Part shown: positions 52,531-60,372 of the stretch, piece after piece
How the letters are laid out: the number at the start of each line of letters is the position of its first letter
Numbering within the stretch: position 1 is the stretch's first letter
NCBI GenBank assembly: GCA_934119935.1
Contig: CAKOSX010000001.1
Coordinates: 62,001-126,000 of the forward strand
Length of the DNA stretch: 64,000 nt
Origin: an uncultured Clostridia bacterium
Lineage (GTDB): Bacteria; Bacillota; Clostridia; TANB77; CAG-508
Direction: 5' to 3'
Notes under the pieces: model-generated
The model's database searches: none
What the model was told of the DNA's origin: nothing
What the model saw: only the letters and a program-made list of their open reading frames with translations
Program-made: the position numbers and the translations under genes

Positions 52531-53131
52531 AGATAAAACTAAGAAATGTTTTATAAGTAAATATGTAAAATTACATACGCTTTTAATATTAGTAGTATTA
52601 TTAATATTTAATTCATATGCGTGGTTTGTTTTTGCAACGAAAGTTTCTGGAGGTTTAACTGCACACGTTACCTCCTGGAATATCACCTTTCAGGTTGGCG
52701 ATGACGACTCTGTTACAAATGTTATAATAGACGTAAGTACTATATATCCAGGAATGGAAACGTATGTGAAGGAAATAAAGGCAAAAAATGTTGGAGAGTC
52801 CATAGCAGACTTAAGTTATCAATATAAATCACTTGTTGTGTTAGGAGATGAATATACGGTTCCTGATAATTGTACACAAGAAGAATTGAATGACAGAATT
52901 GCAAACAGCTATCCTTTTAAGATAAATGTTAATATAGATAAGAGCGAACTTGAGACCGGTGCCGGAGAGGGAATTTTTACAATCACAGTAGAATGGCCTT
53001 TCGAGGGTGATGACGAAGTAGATACATATTGGGGAGAAAAGGCATATGACTACAGTAGTGCTAATCCAGAAAAAAGCAGTTTACATTTGGAACTATTACT
53101 AATTGCTGAACAAAAGAACAAAGATAAATAA
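52511..53131 (+). CDS. TasA/camelysin-like secreted protein
   Basis: A 206-residue protein. The basic start is followed by a signal segment (LHTLLILVVLLIFNSYAWFVF); the motif SYAWF after the hydrophobic core is shared with the protein at 54869. The mature domain is a beta sandwich (TSWNITFQVGDDDSVTNVII, GMETYVKEIKAKNVGESIA, FTITVEWPFEGDDEVDTYWG) typical of the camelysin/TasA group. It starts inside the end of the peptidase gene that probably processes it. A strong terminator lies 15 nt downstream. Confidence 0.82.
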   Translation: MVKNVNKDKTKKCFISKYVKLHTLLILVVLLIFNSYAWFVFATKVSGGLTAHVTSWNITFQVGDDDSVTNVIIDVSTIYPGMETYVKEIKAKNVGESIADLSYQYKSLVVLGDEYTVPDNCTQEELNDRIANSYPFKINVNIDKSELETGAGEGIFTITVEWPFEGDDEVDTYWGEKAYDYSSANPEKSSLHLELLLIAEQKNKDK

Positions 53132-53145
53132 TTATATAGAAAAAA

Positions 53146-53180
53146 TAAAGCAACTGACTTGAATAGAGTTAGTTGCTTTA
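53146..53180. terminator. Terminator between convergent TasA-like genes
   Basis: AAAGCAACTGACT / AGTTAGTTGCTTT, good stem in both directions. Confidence 0.75.
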
Positions 53181-53209
53181 TCGAAAATAACAATTATAAA
53201 TATTTTAAA

Positions 53210-53812
53210 TTAGTTGCTTGCAACTTGAGTAAATGCAATATTAACCTTTAGTACTGCTGAATTATCTGATTTCATAGTGGAAAGAGTATCATCGATGTTA
53301 TTCATAGAAGAGGTATCTGGATTATCATTCCACATTATATAAATTCGAATAGTTCTTCCTTCTGGTTTATCTGCAAGAGTAAATTTTTCGCTAATAGGTG
53401 AGTTAAAATCATCAAATGAAATTTTTTCACCGCCATCAACAGAGTAGCCGGTTGCAACTAAATCTGAAACCGCACTGCTTTCATCTGCAGAAACATTTAT
53501 ATCATATTTAAAAGAAACATCTACATCTTTAAAGTTAAATACTAAATCAAAATAGCCCTCGGCAGTTGGAGCTATAATATTGCTTGCAATATTGTCGTTT
53601 CCAGGAAAAACTGGTTGAATTTTTGCAGAAATATCGTCATTATTTTTTATAGATTGGTCATTAATCTTAATATCCCATCTTGATATTGCAATTGCTGCAT
53701 TTCCTGTTACAGCCGTTTTGTATTTTGCGTATGTTTGTCCTAGCAAAAAGAACAAAAAAACAAGCAAAATAGAAATAATAAATAATAAAATAATTTTTTT
53801 AGAAATTTTCAT
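53210..53812 (-). CDS. TasA/camelysin-like secreted protein on the opposite strand
   Basis: A 200-residue protein. The signal segment (IILLFIISILLVFLFFLLG) is followed by QTYAKYKTAVTGNAAIAISRWDI, close to the TYAKYTTSATGSDNARVAKW of the protein at 61056. The mature beta domain contains FDLVFNFKDVDVSFKYDINV and RTIRIYIMWNDNPDTS. It is the only TasA-like gene of the locus on the minus strand. It is monocistronic, with no peptidase gene on its strand, so processing must come from a neighbouring enzyme. The upstream gap (53813-53947) holds promoters for both directions. Confidence 0.83.
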   Translation of the reverse strand: MKISKKIILLFIISILLVFLFFLLGQTYAKYKTAVTGNAAIAISRWDIKINDQSIKNNDDISAKIQPVFPGNDNIASNIIAPTAEGYFDLVFNFKDVDVSFKYDINVSADESSAVSDLVATGYSVDGGEKISFDDFNSPISEKFTLADKPEGRTIRIYIMWNDNPDTSSMNNIDDTLSTMKSDNSAVLKVNIAFTQVASN

Positions 53813-53947
53813 AAGTTTACCCCATTTTTATCTTGATTTATATTTTAAATATATATTATAATAATTGTACTATAAATCAAAAACGAAATCAACAAAATGT
53901 AATGGAATTATTTTAACAAAATAAATTATGCAAAAGAGGAGAAGACT

Positions 53948-54721
53948 ATGTTTAAGAAAGAGAAAAACGATAATAGTGATCAGATAAAGAAAATAGTTGA
54001 GAAAAATAAGATTACATTAATAGAAAATAGAGGAAAGGTTGAATTAGATTCAGAAAAATTAAAAAGAAGAGAAAGAAAAATTAGAGTGATAAAATTAGGA
54101 CTGCTTATAATTGCCCTATTTTTGATTATAATATATTTCTTGTTGAGACTGTTTTATGAAGGAGGAGCGTTTACTGTAGCATTGGATGATGCCTTGGCTA
54201 GAAAAGGTGGACTCGTTATGTATGAAAGGTTAGCCGACAAAAATGAAAAGAAAATATTAAAGGTCGATCAACTAGAATTTGTGGATAACATATCGATTAA
54301 TTGGATTCCAAGCAATATAGATGAAATGGGAGATGGAACCCATAATGGAGATAATTACATAGCATATACTTTCTACATTGAAAATAAGGGAGCAGACACA
54401 ATAAATTATTGGTATACAATACAAGTAGATGATGTTGTAAAAAATGTAGATAGAGCAATAAGAGTAATGCTGTTTAGAAACGGAGAAAAGGAGGTTTATG
54501 CAAAGGCGAATGAAAGAACTGGAGAAGCTGAAAGTGGAACGATAGCTTTTAAAGATGACCTCACTGTAATGGAAAAGCAGAGAACTGGATTCAATTCTGG
54601 CGATATAGATAGATTTACAGTAGTAATTTGGATAGAGGGGGATGACCCAGATTGCGTTGATGATTTAATTGGTGGAATGATGAAAATGCACATGGATATT
54701 ACAGAGGAACATATAAAATAA
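53948..54721 (+). CDS. Bitopic membrane protein with extracellular beta domain, conserved SipW-locus class
   Basis: A 257-residue protein. It has a cytoplasmic basic part of about 50 residues, one membrane segment (VIKLGLLIIALFLIIIYFLL), and an extracellular domain with FTVALDDALARKGGLVMYERLADKNEKKIL and NWIPSNIDEMGDGTHNGDNYIAYTFYIENKGADTINYWYTIQ. I recall similar proteins near SipW/TasA-type genes in Clostridia, without known function. The long cytoplasmic start makes it a membrane-bound subunit or anchor more than a released one. The SD is GAGGAG. It directly precedes the promoter region of the gene at 54869. Confidence 0.75.
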   Translation: MFKKEKNDNSDQIKKIVEKNKITLIENRGKVELDSEKLKRRERKIRVIKLGLLIIALFLIIIYFLLRLFYEGGAFTVALDDALARKGGLVMYERLADKNEKKILKVDQLEFVDNISINWIPSNIDEMGDGTHNGDNYIAYTFYIENKGADTINYWYTIQVDDVVKNVDRAIRVMLFRNGEKEVYAKANERTGEAESGTIAFKDDLTVMEKQRTGFNSGDIDRFTVVIWIEGDDPDCVDDLIGGMMKMHMDITEEHIK

Positions 54722-54731
54722 TAGATAAATA

Positions 54732-54831
54732 TTACAAAAAACTACAAAAATATTTCATAATATTACAAAAATTACAGTTTAATTACAAATGCGGAACATG
54801 TATTGACTAAAAAAAAGACGAATGGTATCAT
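54732..54831 (+). promoter_or_regulatory. Promoter of the major TasA-like gene with an array of phased TTACAA boxes
   Basis: TTACAA-like hexamers start at 54732, 54742, 54753, 54763, 54772 and 54783, that is every 9-11 nt. -35 TTGACT (54803-54808), a 17-bp spacer and -10 TATCAT (54826-54831) follow. The last box begins 20 nt before the -35, as at 3340/3359. Confidence 0.65.
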
Positions 54832-54868
54832 AATGTTATATAAAATAAGAGAAAAAGGAGAATTATAA

Positions 54869-55855
54869 ATGAGTAAGAAAAAGCAAAAGAAAACAAATTT
54901 AAAATCAGCAATATTGCTATTATTGCTAATGGCATTATTACTAATCACATCATCGTATGCATGGTTTACAGCAAACCAAACTGTAACGATAAGTACATTA
55001 CAAGTTAATGTAAAAGCAAGTAACGGTTTACAAATTTCGGCAGATGCTACAAACTGGAAAACTGTTTTAGATAAACAAGATTTAGTTACTGCAGCTGCAG
55101 CCTATAATACTTTGATAAATCAATTACCAGAAACAGATTTGGAACCAGTTTCAACAACAGGAAACGTAACCGATGGAAAAATGGATATGTTCTATGGAGT
55201 CGCAGAAGCTGATGATACTGGTGTATACAAACTAACAGCAACAAAACAGGCAGAGGCAACAGGAACAGAAGGAAAATATATTGCATTTGATCTATTCTTA
55301 AAGGTAGATACTGATACGACAATATATATGACTCCAAATTCGAATGTTAAAATGGCTGACAAAGTTGACAAAGGATTGCAAAATGCAGCTCGTGTTGGTT
55401 TCGTAACAGAAGGACACGCAACAGTCGATGCAGATCCTGGAACGATTAGAACATTATCTTCAAATACAGCAGCAAATATTTGGGAACCAAATTATGATGT
55501 TCATACAGCATCAGCTGTTGCAGCAGCACGTGATACATATGGAATAACGACATCAACAACTAATGGAACACAGTTAGAGTATTATGGAATAAAATCAGCA
55601 ATAACAACAGATAATAATATTACAATGCAACAATTAACAACACCAGAAGCTACATACTTTTCAAAGGTAACAACTAAGTGGTCTACAACAGCTAATAATA
55701 CAGCTACAAAGGAATTTGCACAATTATCAGCAGGAGTAACAAAGATAAGAGTTTACATGTGGGTTGAAGGACAAGATGTTGACTGTGAAAACGGTGCATC
55801 AGGTTCAAATATAACATTCGACTTACAATTCACAGCAACAGAACCAAAACCATAG
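54869..55855 (+). CDS. TasA-like secreted protein, candidate major subunit
   Basis: A 328-residue protein with a basic start (SKKKQKKTNLK), a signal segment (AILLLLLMALLLITSSYAWF) and a mature part starting TANQTVTISTLQVNVKASNGLQISADATN. It is rich in Thr, Ala and Asp and poor in Cys, as expected for a filament or matrix subunit, and ends with KIRVYMWVEGQDVDCENGAS and a Pro-rich tip. It has its own promoter with six phased boxes and its own terminator, and codon use with many frequent codons, all suggesting high and regulated expression. By analogy with TasA, cleavage is expected near YA-WF. Polymerisation is inferred. Confidence 0.8.
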   Translation: MSKKKQKKTNLKSAILLLLLMALLLITSSYAWFTANQTVTISTLQVNVKASNGLQISADATNWKTVLDKQDLVTAAAAYNTLINQLPETDLEPVSTTGNVTDGKMDMFYGVAEADDTGVYKLTATKQAEATGTEGKYIAFDLFLKVDTDTTIYMTPNSNVKMADKVDKGLQNAARVGFVTEGHATVDADPGTIRTLSSNTAANIWEPNYDVHTASAVAAARDTYGITTSTTNGTQLEYYGIKSAITTDNNITMQQLTTPEATYFSKVTTKWSTTANNTATKEFAQLSAGVTKIRVYMWVEGQDVDCENGASGSNITFDLQFTATEPKP

Positions 55856-55875
55856 TGAGAAAAATAGGATTATTA

Positions 55876-55900
55876 AGAGGTACCAAAAGGTGCCTCTTTT
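55876..55900 (+). terminator. Terminator of the 54869 gene
   Basis: AGAGGTACC-AAAA-GGTGCCTCT followed by TTTGA. The 9-bp stem contains one G-U pair. Confidence 0.8.
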
Positions 55901-56000
55901 GATGTTAACAAAATGTAATACAAATGTAATAAAGACTAAAAAATCCTTGAAAGTATATCTAAATAGCTACTTACAGCTATTTTAAACATTATGGTACATT

Positions 56001-56029
56001 TTGACTAATTTTGTAAAAAATGGTATAAT
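56001..56029 (+). promoter_or_regulatory. Promoter of veg
   Basis: -35 TTGACT (56001-56006), a 17-bp spacer and -10 TATAAT (56024-56029), near consensus. Confidence 0.85.
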
Positions 56030-56059
56030 CAGGTCATCTTAAAGGAGTGGTGATATAGC

Positions 56060-56365
56060 ATGATTTATCCAAATGACATTACGAGTCTTAAAACTGATAT
56101 AGGTGAGAAGATTGGACAAAAGATAATTGTGAAGGGGTCGCTAGGAAGAAACAGGCCATTTGAAAAAGAAGCAACACTAGAAAAAGCATATCCAAGTATC
56201 TTCATAGTTAAATATGATGAAAACCAAAGAAATGTAACATATAGTTACACAGATATACTAACTAGAACGGTTGAACTTCAGGTTTTTGATGGGCAGGCTT
56301 TCAGTCCTCTTATACCACCAGAAGTTGAATCTAAAAGAAAAAGAAAAACATATGATATACGATAA
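56060..56365 (+). CDS. veg: Veg protein (biofilm-stimulating factor)
   Basis: A 101-residue protein with family wording DITSLKTDIGEKIGQKIIVKGSLGRNRPFEKEATLEKAYPSIFIVKY and YSYTDILTRTVEL. In Bacillus subtilis Veg raises biofilm matrix expression by countering SinR, including the tapA-sipW-tasA operon. Its location beside TasA/SipW-like genes is therefore notable, although veg is also widespread in Firmicutes without such neighbours. The SD AAAGGAGTGG, a consensus promoter and a close terminator make it monocistronic and probably strongly expressed. Confidence 0.95.
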   Translation: MIYPNDITSLKTDIGEKIGQKIIVKGSLGRNRPFEKEATLEKAYPSIFIVKYDENQRNVTYSYTDILTRTVELQVFDGQAFSPLIPPEVESKRKRKTYDIR

Positions 56366-56373
56366 AAACAAAG

Positions 56374-56401
56374 AAATTCCTAAAAACAGGAATTTTTTTT
56401 T
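56374..56401 (+). terminator. Terminator of veg
   Basis: AAATTCCT-AAAAAC-AGGAATTT followed by a run of T. Confidence 0.9.
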
Positions 56402-56446
56402 TGCTCTGTAATATACATGAACTAAGAATTGATAGGAGGTAGAAGG

Positions 56447-57970
56447 ATGGCTATAAAATTCTCAAAGAATAATTTATGTATAAATCAGATAATAGAACAA
56501 AAGACGGAAAAATTCGTTATTGAGGGAGATGAAATTGTTCCAGATGTAAAACCTGATGTGCTAAGTATTGTTTCGGCTAATGGCAATGTATGCATGTATA
56601 AAAAAGAGGTACAAGATGGCAAGATAAAGCTAGAAGGAACGATAAACTCATATGTAGTTTATGTGGCAGATGATGAGAATTCGAGCATTCGAGCTCTGAA
56701 TGCAAATATAGATTTTTCTAAAACAATAGAAATAAAGAGCGTGAAAAATGGCATGGATTTGGACTGCAAAACAGACCTGACTAATATTGAATGCAGAATA
56801 TTGAATGGAAGGAAAATCAGTTTAAAAGTCAGCGTACAAGTAGGGATAACAGTGTATTCTAGTGAAAATATTGAATATATAGACACTATAAATGAGAGAA
56901 ATGATATACAAACCCTAAATGACAGAATTAGTGTGAATAGTATAATTGGAAAAGGGGACACAAAAGTATATGCTAAAGATACAGTTGCCATTGATAATGT
57001 AGACAATTTATCTGAAATTATGAAAGTGGAAATTAGTCTCGAAAACAAAGAAAATAAGATAAGCTACAATAAGATATTAACAAAGGCTGATACAATTGTT
57101 AAAATAATGTATTTAACCGATGATGGAAGAATTAATACTGTGAGTGCGACAATTCCAGTGATGGGATTTATAGACATGCAGAATATAAATGAAGATAGTA
57201 TAAGTGATGTAAATTATGAATTAAAAAATTTAATAATAAAACCAAACAATGCCTCAGAACATTCGATTCATGTTGAGGCAGAGTTTGAAATAAATTGCAC
57301 CGTTTATAAAAAACAAGAAATAAATATTATACAAGATTTATATAGCAAGACAACAGACATTACTTTTACACAAAAAACAATAAGACTGATAAGAGAAAAA
57401 CAGGAAGTAAAAGAAACATTGAATATAAGAAAGCAAGAAACTATTGATGAAATCAGACAAAATAAGATATACGATGTAGATGTAAAGCCAAGAATTATAA
57501 GCAGTCAGATTGAAAACGGCAAAGTAACATACCAGGGAGAAATAAATTTAACCTTTGTATATGCACAAGATAACACATCAAGAATAGGTGTAAAAACATT
57601 AGTTGAACCATTTGATTTTACTGTAACTTCTGCTTCGATGACTACGAAAACAAAAATAGAGACAACTATGGAAATAGCTAAGAAGGATTTTGTGGTAATG
57701 CCGGATAGTACAATAGATATGAAAGTAGATATAAATTTTAAATTAAACATTATAAAAGATAGTGAAATAAATTTAATAGAGACAGTAAATGAGAGCGAAG
57801 CTAAGAAAAAAGAAAATTTTAGCATAGTAATTTATTACACGAGAGTAGGGGATACATTGTGGAAAATTGCAAAAAAATTTGGAAGTACTGTTGATGAGAT
57901 AGTAAAGGTAAATAGCATAGAGAACCAGGATATGATTATGCCTGGCGAGCAGTTATTTATACCAAGATAA
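56447..57970 (+). CDS. SPOCS (DUF3794) and LysM domain spore protein
   Basis: ATG 56447 is 7 nt after AGGAGG; the upstream in-frame start is inside the SD region. The 507-residue protein contains SPOCS/DUF3794 repeats (IEGDEIVPDVKPDVLSIVSANGNV near the start, with further copies around residues 190 and 345) and one LysM domain at the end (YYTRVGDTLWKIAKKFGSTV...MIMPGEQLFIPR). Such proteins are common in spore-forming Clostridia and are thought to bind the spore envelope through LysM and polymerise through SPOCS. yunB follows after 12 nt, consistent with a sporulation operon. Confidence 0.9.
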   Translation: MAIKFSKNNLCINQIIEQKTEKFVIEGDEIVPDVKPDVLSIVSANGNVCMYKKEVQDGKIKLEGTINSYVVYVADDENSSIRALNANIDFSKTIEIKSVKNGMDLDCKTDLTNIECRILNGRKISLKVSVQVGITVYSSENIEYIDTINERNDIQTLNDRISVNSIIGKGDTKVYAKDTVAIDNVDNLSEIMKVEISLENKENKISYNKILTKADTIVKIMYLTDDGRINTVSATIPVMGFIDMQNINEDSISDVNYELKNLIIKPNNASEHSIHVEAEFEINCTVYKKQEINIIQDLYSKTTDITFTQKTIRLIREKQEVKETLNIRKQETIDEIRQNKIYDVDVKPRIISSQIENGKVTYQGEINLTFVYAQDNTSRIGVKTLVEPFDFTVTSASMTTKTKIETTMEIAKKDFVVMPDSTIDMKVDINFKLNIIKDSEINLIETVNESEAKKKENFSIVIYYTRVGDTLWKIAKKFGSTVDEIVKVNSIENQDMIMPGEQLFIPR

Positions 57971-57982
57971 TAGGAAGATGGT

Positions 57983-58639
57983 ATGAGTGAAAGCAAAATA
58001 TATTCAAGAAGACTATTTTCTTGGAAAAAGGGGAAGAAGTTTAACATTAATATCGTGTCAGTTATAATTGTTATAATAATTGCGGTTGTGACATTTTTAA
58101 ATATAACAAAAGCAATAAATCCCATGATAAACGATTTATGCATAGATAAGGCAAAGAATATTGCAACAATAATTTCTAACGAAGAAGCGACAGTTATTAT
58201 GGATCAATATTCATATGATGATCTAATAACAATTACAAGGGATAAAGAAGATAATGTGAAAATGCTTCAAACGAACACTAAAAATATAAATAAAATAATT
58301 TCGGATATACCTGTAAATATAGTGAGTAAATTTAACGAAGAACAAAACTCAAACATTTCTATATATCTGGGTAGCATAACAGGATTAAAAATATTTTCTG
58401 CAGTTGGGCCAAAAATTAATATAAGAATATCTCATGTAGGCAACGTTAATACAAAGCTGGTTTCTGAGTTTACTGCTCAAGGGATAAACCAAACATTGCA
58501 TAGAGTTTACTTGAATTTGGATTGTGAGGTAACAATATTAACACCATATGATACAATAAAACAAAAGATAGAAAATCAAGTACTAATAGCAGAATCAGTA
58601 ATAGTAGGAGTAGTTCCAGACTTCTATTTTGCAAAATAA
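57983..58639 (+). CDS. yunB: Sporulation protein YunB
   Basis: A 218-residue protein with one N-terminal membrane segment (INIVSVIIVIIIAVVTFLNIT) and an extracytoplasmic domain. YunB-family wording includes INPMINDLCIDKAKNIATII, VNIVSKFNEEQNSNISIYLGSITGLKIFSAVGPKINI and SEFTAQGINQTLHRVYLNLDCEV. YunB is a sigma-E-dependent protein needed for efficient spore formation. It is co-directional with the preceding SPOCS/LysM gene and probably in the same operon. Confidence 0.92.
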   Translation: MSESKIYSRRLFSWKKGKKFNINIVSVIIVIIIAVVTFLNITKAINPMINDLCIDKAKNIATIISNEEATVIMDQYSYDDLITITRDKEDNVKMLQTNTKNINKIISDIPVNIVSKFNEEQNSNISIYLGSITGLKIFSAVGPKINIRISHVGNVNTKLVSEFTAQGINQTLHRVYLNLDCEVTILTPYDTIKQKIENQVLIAESVIVGVVPDFYFAK

Positions 58640-58712
58640 TGAAAAAAGTGGTATAATATAGTGTAATCCCAAATCGCATGTTCGATTTTTGTAGAAAAAA
58701 GGAGATTCAGAC

Positions 58713-58973
58713 ATGTTTGAAATCATTGTAGTCATTATTCTCTTTGTAATTGCCTTTTTTATGTGGGCAATGGATGCACTAACCCAATTCTGGTTTCTAC
58801 TCCTAGGAGTAACAGCCATTGCTTGGCTGTTAAGCCACTTCCTCGCATATGTTGTGAGGGATGAGGACCTAGCAATCAAAGTCTACGACCTGTTCTTTGC
58901 AGGACGGATCGTGACAGTAGTGTTGGGAGTGATCCTCATCGTTTACAGAGTACTGGCTAGCCTGGTATTCTAA
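58713..58973 (+). CDS. Small membrane protein, compositionally atypical
   Basis: An 86-residue protein with an SD (AAAAGGAG) 10 nt before ATG. It has two or three membrane segments (IIVVIILFVIAFFMWAM, FWFLLLGVTAIAWLLSHFLAYV, IVTVVLGVILIVYRVLASLVF). No family is recognised. Codon use is clearly richer in G/C at third positions (for example CTC, GTC, TAC, ATC, CTG) than in neighbouring genes, which suggests recent acquisition. It is followed by a strong terminator and by REP-like repeats. Confidence 0.7.
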   Translation: MFEIIVVIILFVIAFFMWAMDALTQFWFLLLGVTAIAWLLSHFLAYVVRDEDLAIKVYDLFFAGRIVTVVLGVILIVYRVLASLVF

Positions 58974-58977
58974 AAAC

Positions 58978-59036
58978 AAAAACGTCACTTGGCGGAAAAA
59001 ACCTCAATTGAGGTATTTCCGTCAAGTGGCGTTTTT
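58978..59036. terminator. Long hairpin terminator
   Basis: AAAAACGTCACTTG-GCGGAAA pairs with TTTCCGTCAAGTGGCGTTTTT around an inner ACCTCAATTGAGGT hairpin. T-run at the end. Confidence 0.85.
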
Positions 59037-59050
59037 CTACTTATTTCAAT

Positions 59051-59090
59051 CCGGTCAATTCCGGTAAATTCCGGTCAATTCCGGTCAATT
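59051..59090. repeat. Tandem 10-bp repeat CCGGTCAATT
   Basis: Four head-to-tail units of CCGGTCAATT (one with CCGGTAAATT), ending next to the GGGGACGGAG element. Confidence 0.9.
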
Positions 59091-59091
59091 C

Positions 59092-59175
59092 GGGGACGGA
59101 GAAGAAATTGTACAAAATAGTAAAAATAAAAAAGACGGAGCATTTTTCTCTCCGTCCCCAAATTGTACAATTTTG
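59092..59175. repeat. REP-like inverted element with GGGGACGGAG ends
   Basis: GGGGACGGAG (59092-59101) and its complement CTCCGTCCCC (59150-59159) are each followed by an AATTGTACAA(TT) box. An inner GACGGAG/CTCCGTC alternative stem exists. A single half element lies at 62387. Confidence 0.65.
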
Positions 59176-59184
59176 TATAAGGTA

Positions 59185-59592
59185 TTATCTCTTTGAAAAT
59201 TGTGGTGCTTTTCTTGCTTTTTTAAGACCATATTTCTTTCTTTCTTTTGCACGTGAATCTCTTGTTAAGAATCCGTTTGATTTTAAAGCTGGTCTATATT
59301 CTAGGTTAGCTTCGTTTAATGCTCTTGCTATACCATGACGAATAGCTCCTGCTTGACCTGAGAATCCGCCACCTTTTACTGTACAAATAACATCAAATTT
59401 ATCTAATGTATCTGTAACTGTTAAAGGTTGTTTAACTATAACTTTTAGAGTTTCTTCTCCAAAATATTCGTCTAATGCTTTTCCATTAACTGTAATATTT
59501 CCTTTTCCACTCATTATTCTAACTCTAGCAATTGAACTTTTTCTTCTTCCTGTACCATTAAAAACTACTTGTTCTTTTTTTGTTCTAGGCAT
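59185..59592 (-). CDS. rpsI: 30S ribosomal protein S9
   Basis: A 135-residue protein. Family wording includes FNGTGRRKSSIARVRIMSGKG at the start, VKGGGFSGQAGAIRHGIARAL, and the basic C-terminus DSRAKERKKYGLKKARKAPQFSKR whose last residues reach the P-site tRNA. The SD GGAGGGAAATAAG precedes ATG. It is 18 nt downstream of rplM, the universal rplM-rpsI pair. It runs opposite to the surface genes on both sides. Confidence 0.98.
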   Translation of the reverse strand: MPRTKKEQVVFNGTGRRKSSIARVRIMSGKGNITVNGKALDEYFGEETLKVIVKQPLTVTDTLDKFDVICTVKGGGFSGQAGAIRHGIARALNEANLEYRPALKSNGFLTRDSRAKERKKYGLKKARKAPQFSKR

Positions 59593-59610
59593 TTCTTATT
59601 TCCCTCCTAA

Positions 59611-60045
59611 TTAAAAATTCCATATTTCTGGTTTTTGAGCCATGTTTTCATGTTCTGCTCCAGCATATACTCTTAATTTTTTTGCCATTTGTCTTCCTAA
59701 GCTATTGTGAGGAAGCATACCTGTTACAGCTAATGTCATCATTTTTTCTGGGTTATTAGCTAACATATCTTTAGCTTGAATTTCTTTCATTCCACCAATG
59801 TATGAAGAATGATGTCTGTAAATTTTTTGTGTTAATTTATGTCCTGTTAAAACTACATTTGAACAATTTATGATTATAACGTGATCTCCTGCATCCATGT
59901 TAGGAGTGTAAGTTGGTTTGTGTTTTCCTCTTAGTAATTTTGCAGCTTCTGCAGCAACTCTTCCTAATGGCTTGTTAGCAGCGTCGATTATATACCATTT
60001 TCTTTCTATTTCATCTTTTTTAATACTATATGTTGTATTATTCAT
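59611..60045 (-). CDS. rplM: 50S ribosomal protein L13
   Basis: ATG 60045 (MNNTTYSIKKDEIERKWYII) is chosen with GGAGGG upstream; the longer frame begins at a TTG in front of that SD. The 144-residue product has the L13 signature: DAANKPLGRVAAEAAKLLRGKHKPTYTPNMDAGDHVIIINC and VTGMLPHNSLGRQMAKKLRVYAGAEHEN. First gene of the rplM-rpsI operon. A hairpin whose loop contains CTCCCC on the RNA (60099-60122) lies in its leader and may regulate it. Confidence 0.98.
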   Translation of the reverse strand: MNNTTYSIKKDEIERKWYIIDAANKPLGRVAAEAAKLLRGKHKPTYTPNMDAGDHVIIINCSNVVLTGHKLTQKIYRHHSSYIGGMKEIQAKDMLANNPEKMMTLAVTGMLPHNSLGRQMAKKLRVYAGAEHENMAQKPEIWNF

Positions 60046-60098
60046 GGTAAAAAATACCCTCCATTTCAAAATTTTTTATATATATGAAATCATATTAT

Positions 60099-60122
60099 AA
60101 AAACTACCGGGGAGAAGTTTTT
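60099..60122 (-). promoter_or_regulatory. Leader hairpin upstream of rplM
   Basis: On the minus strand AAAAACT-TCTCCCCGGT-AGTTTTT. The loop could pair with the downstream GGAGGG ribosome binding site. A candidate L13-type leader; identity with that RNA family is not confirmed. Confidence 0.4.
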
Positions 60123-60259
60123 ATATATGCCATATTCAATTATGCCTTAATATTTTATTACAAAATAGGACAAAAGTCAATAGTTATGCTAAATAAATTT
60201 TGATGTTAAGCCGATTACGGAGATTTTGTAAGTAAATTATATACTATTGTGAAGATTTT

Positions 60260-60340
60260 GTACACAAGTGTTACAAAAGTATTACAACAATATTAAATTT
60301 CTGTTATCATAATGAAAAGCACGAACAAACATGGTATAAT
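60260..60340 (+). promoter_or_regulatory. Promoter region of the second signal peptidase/TasA-like module with phased boxes
   Basis: TTACAA at 60271 and 60282 (11 nt apart), with weaker matches at 60260 and 60293 in the same phase. -10 TATAAT is at 60335-60340, with a poor -35 (ATGAAA, 60312) at 17 bp, as expected of an activator-dependent promoter. Confidence 0.55.
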
Positions 60341-60372
60341 CAAATTAGAATATTGTCGGAAAGGGTAGAAAA

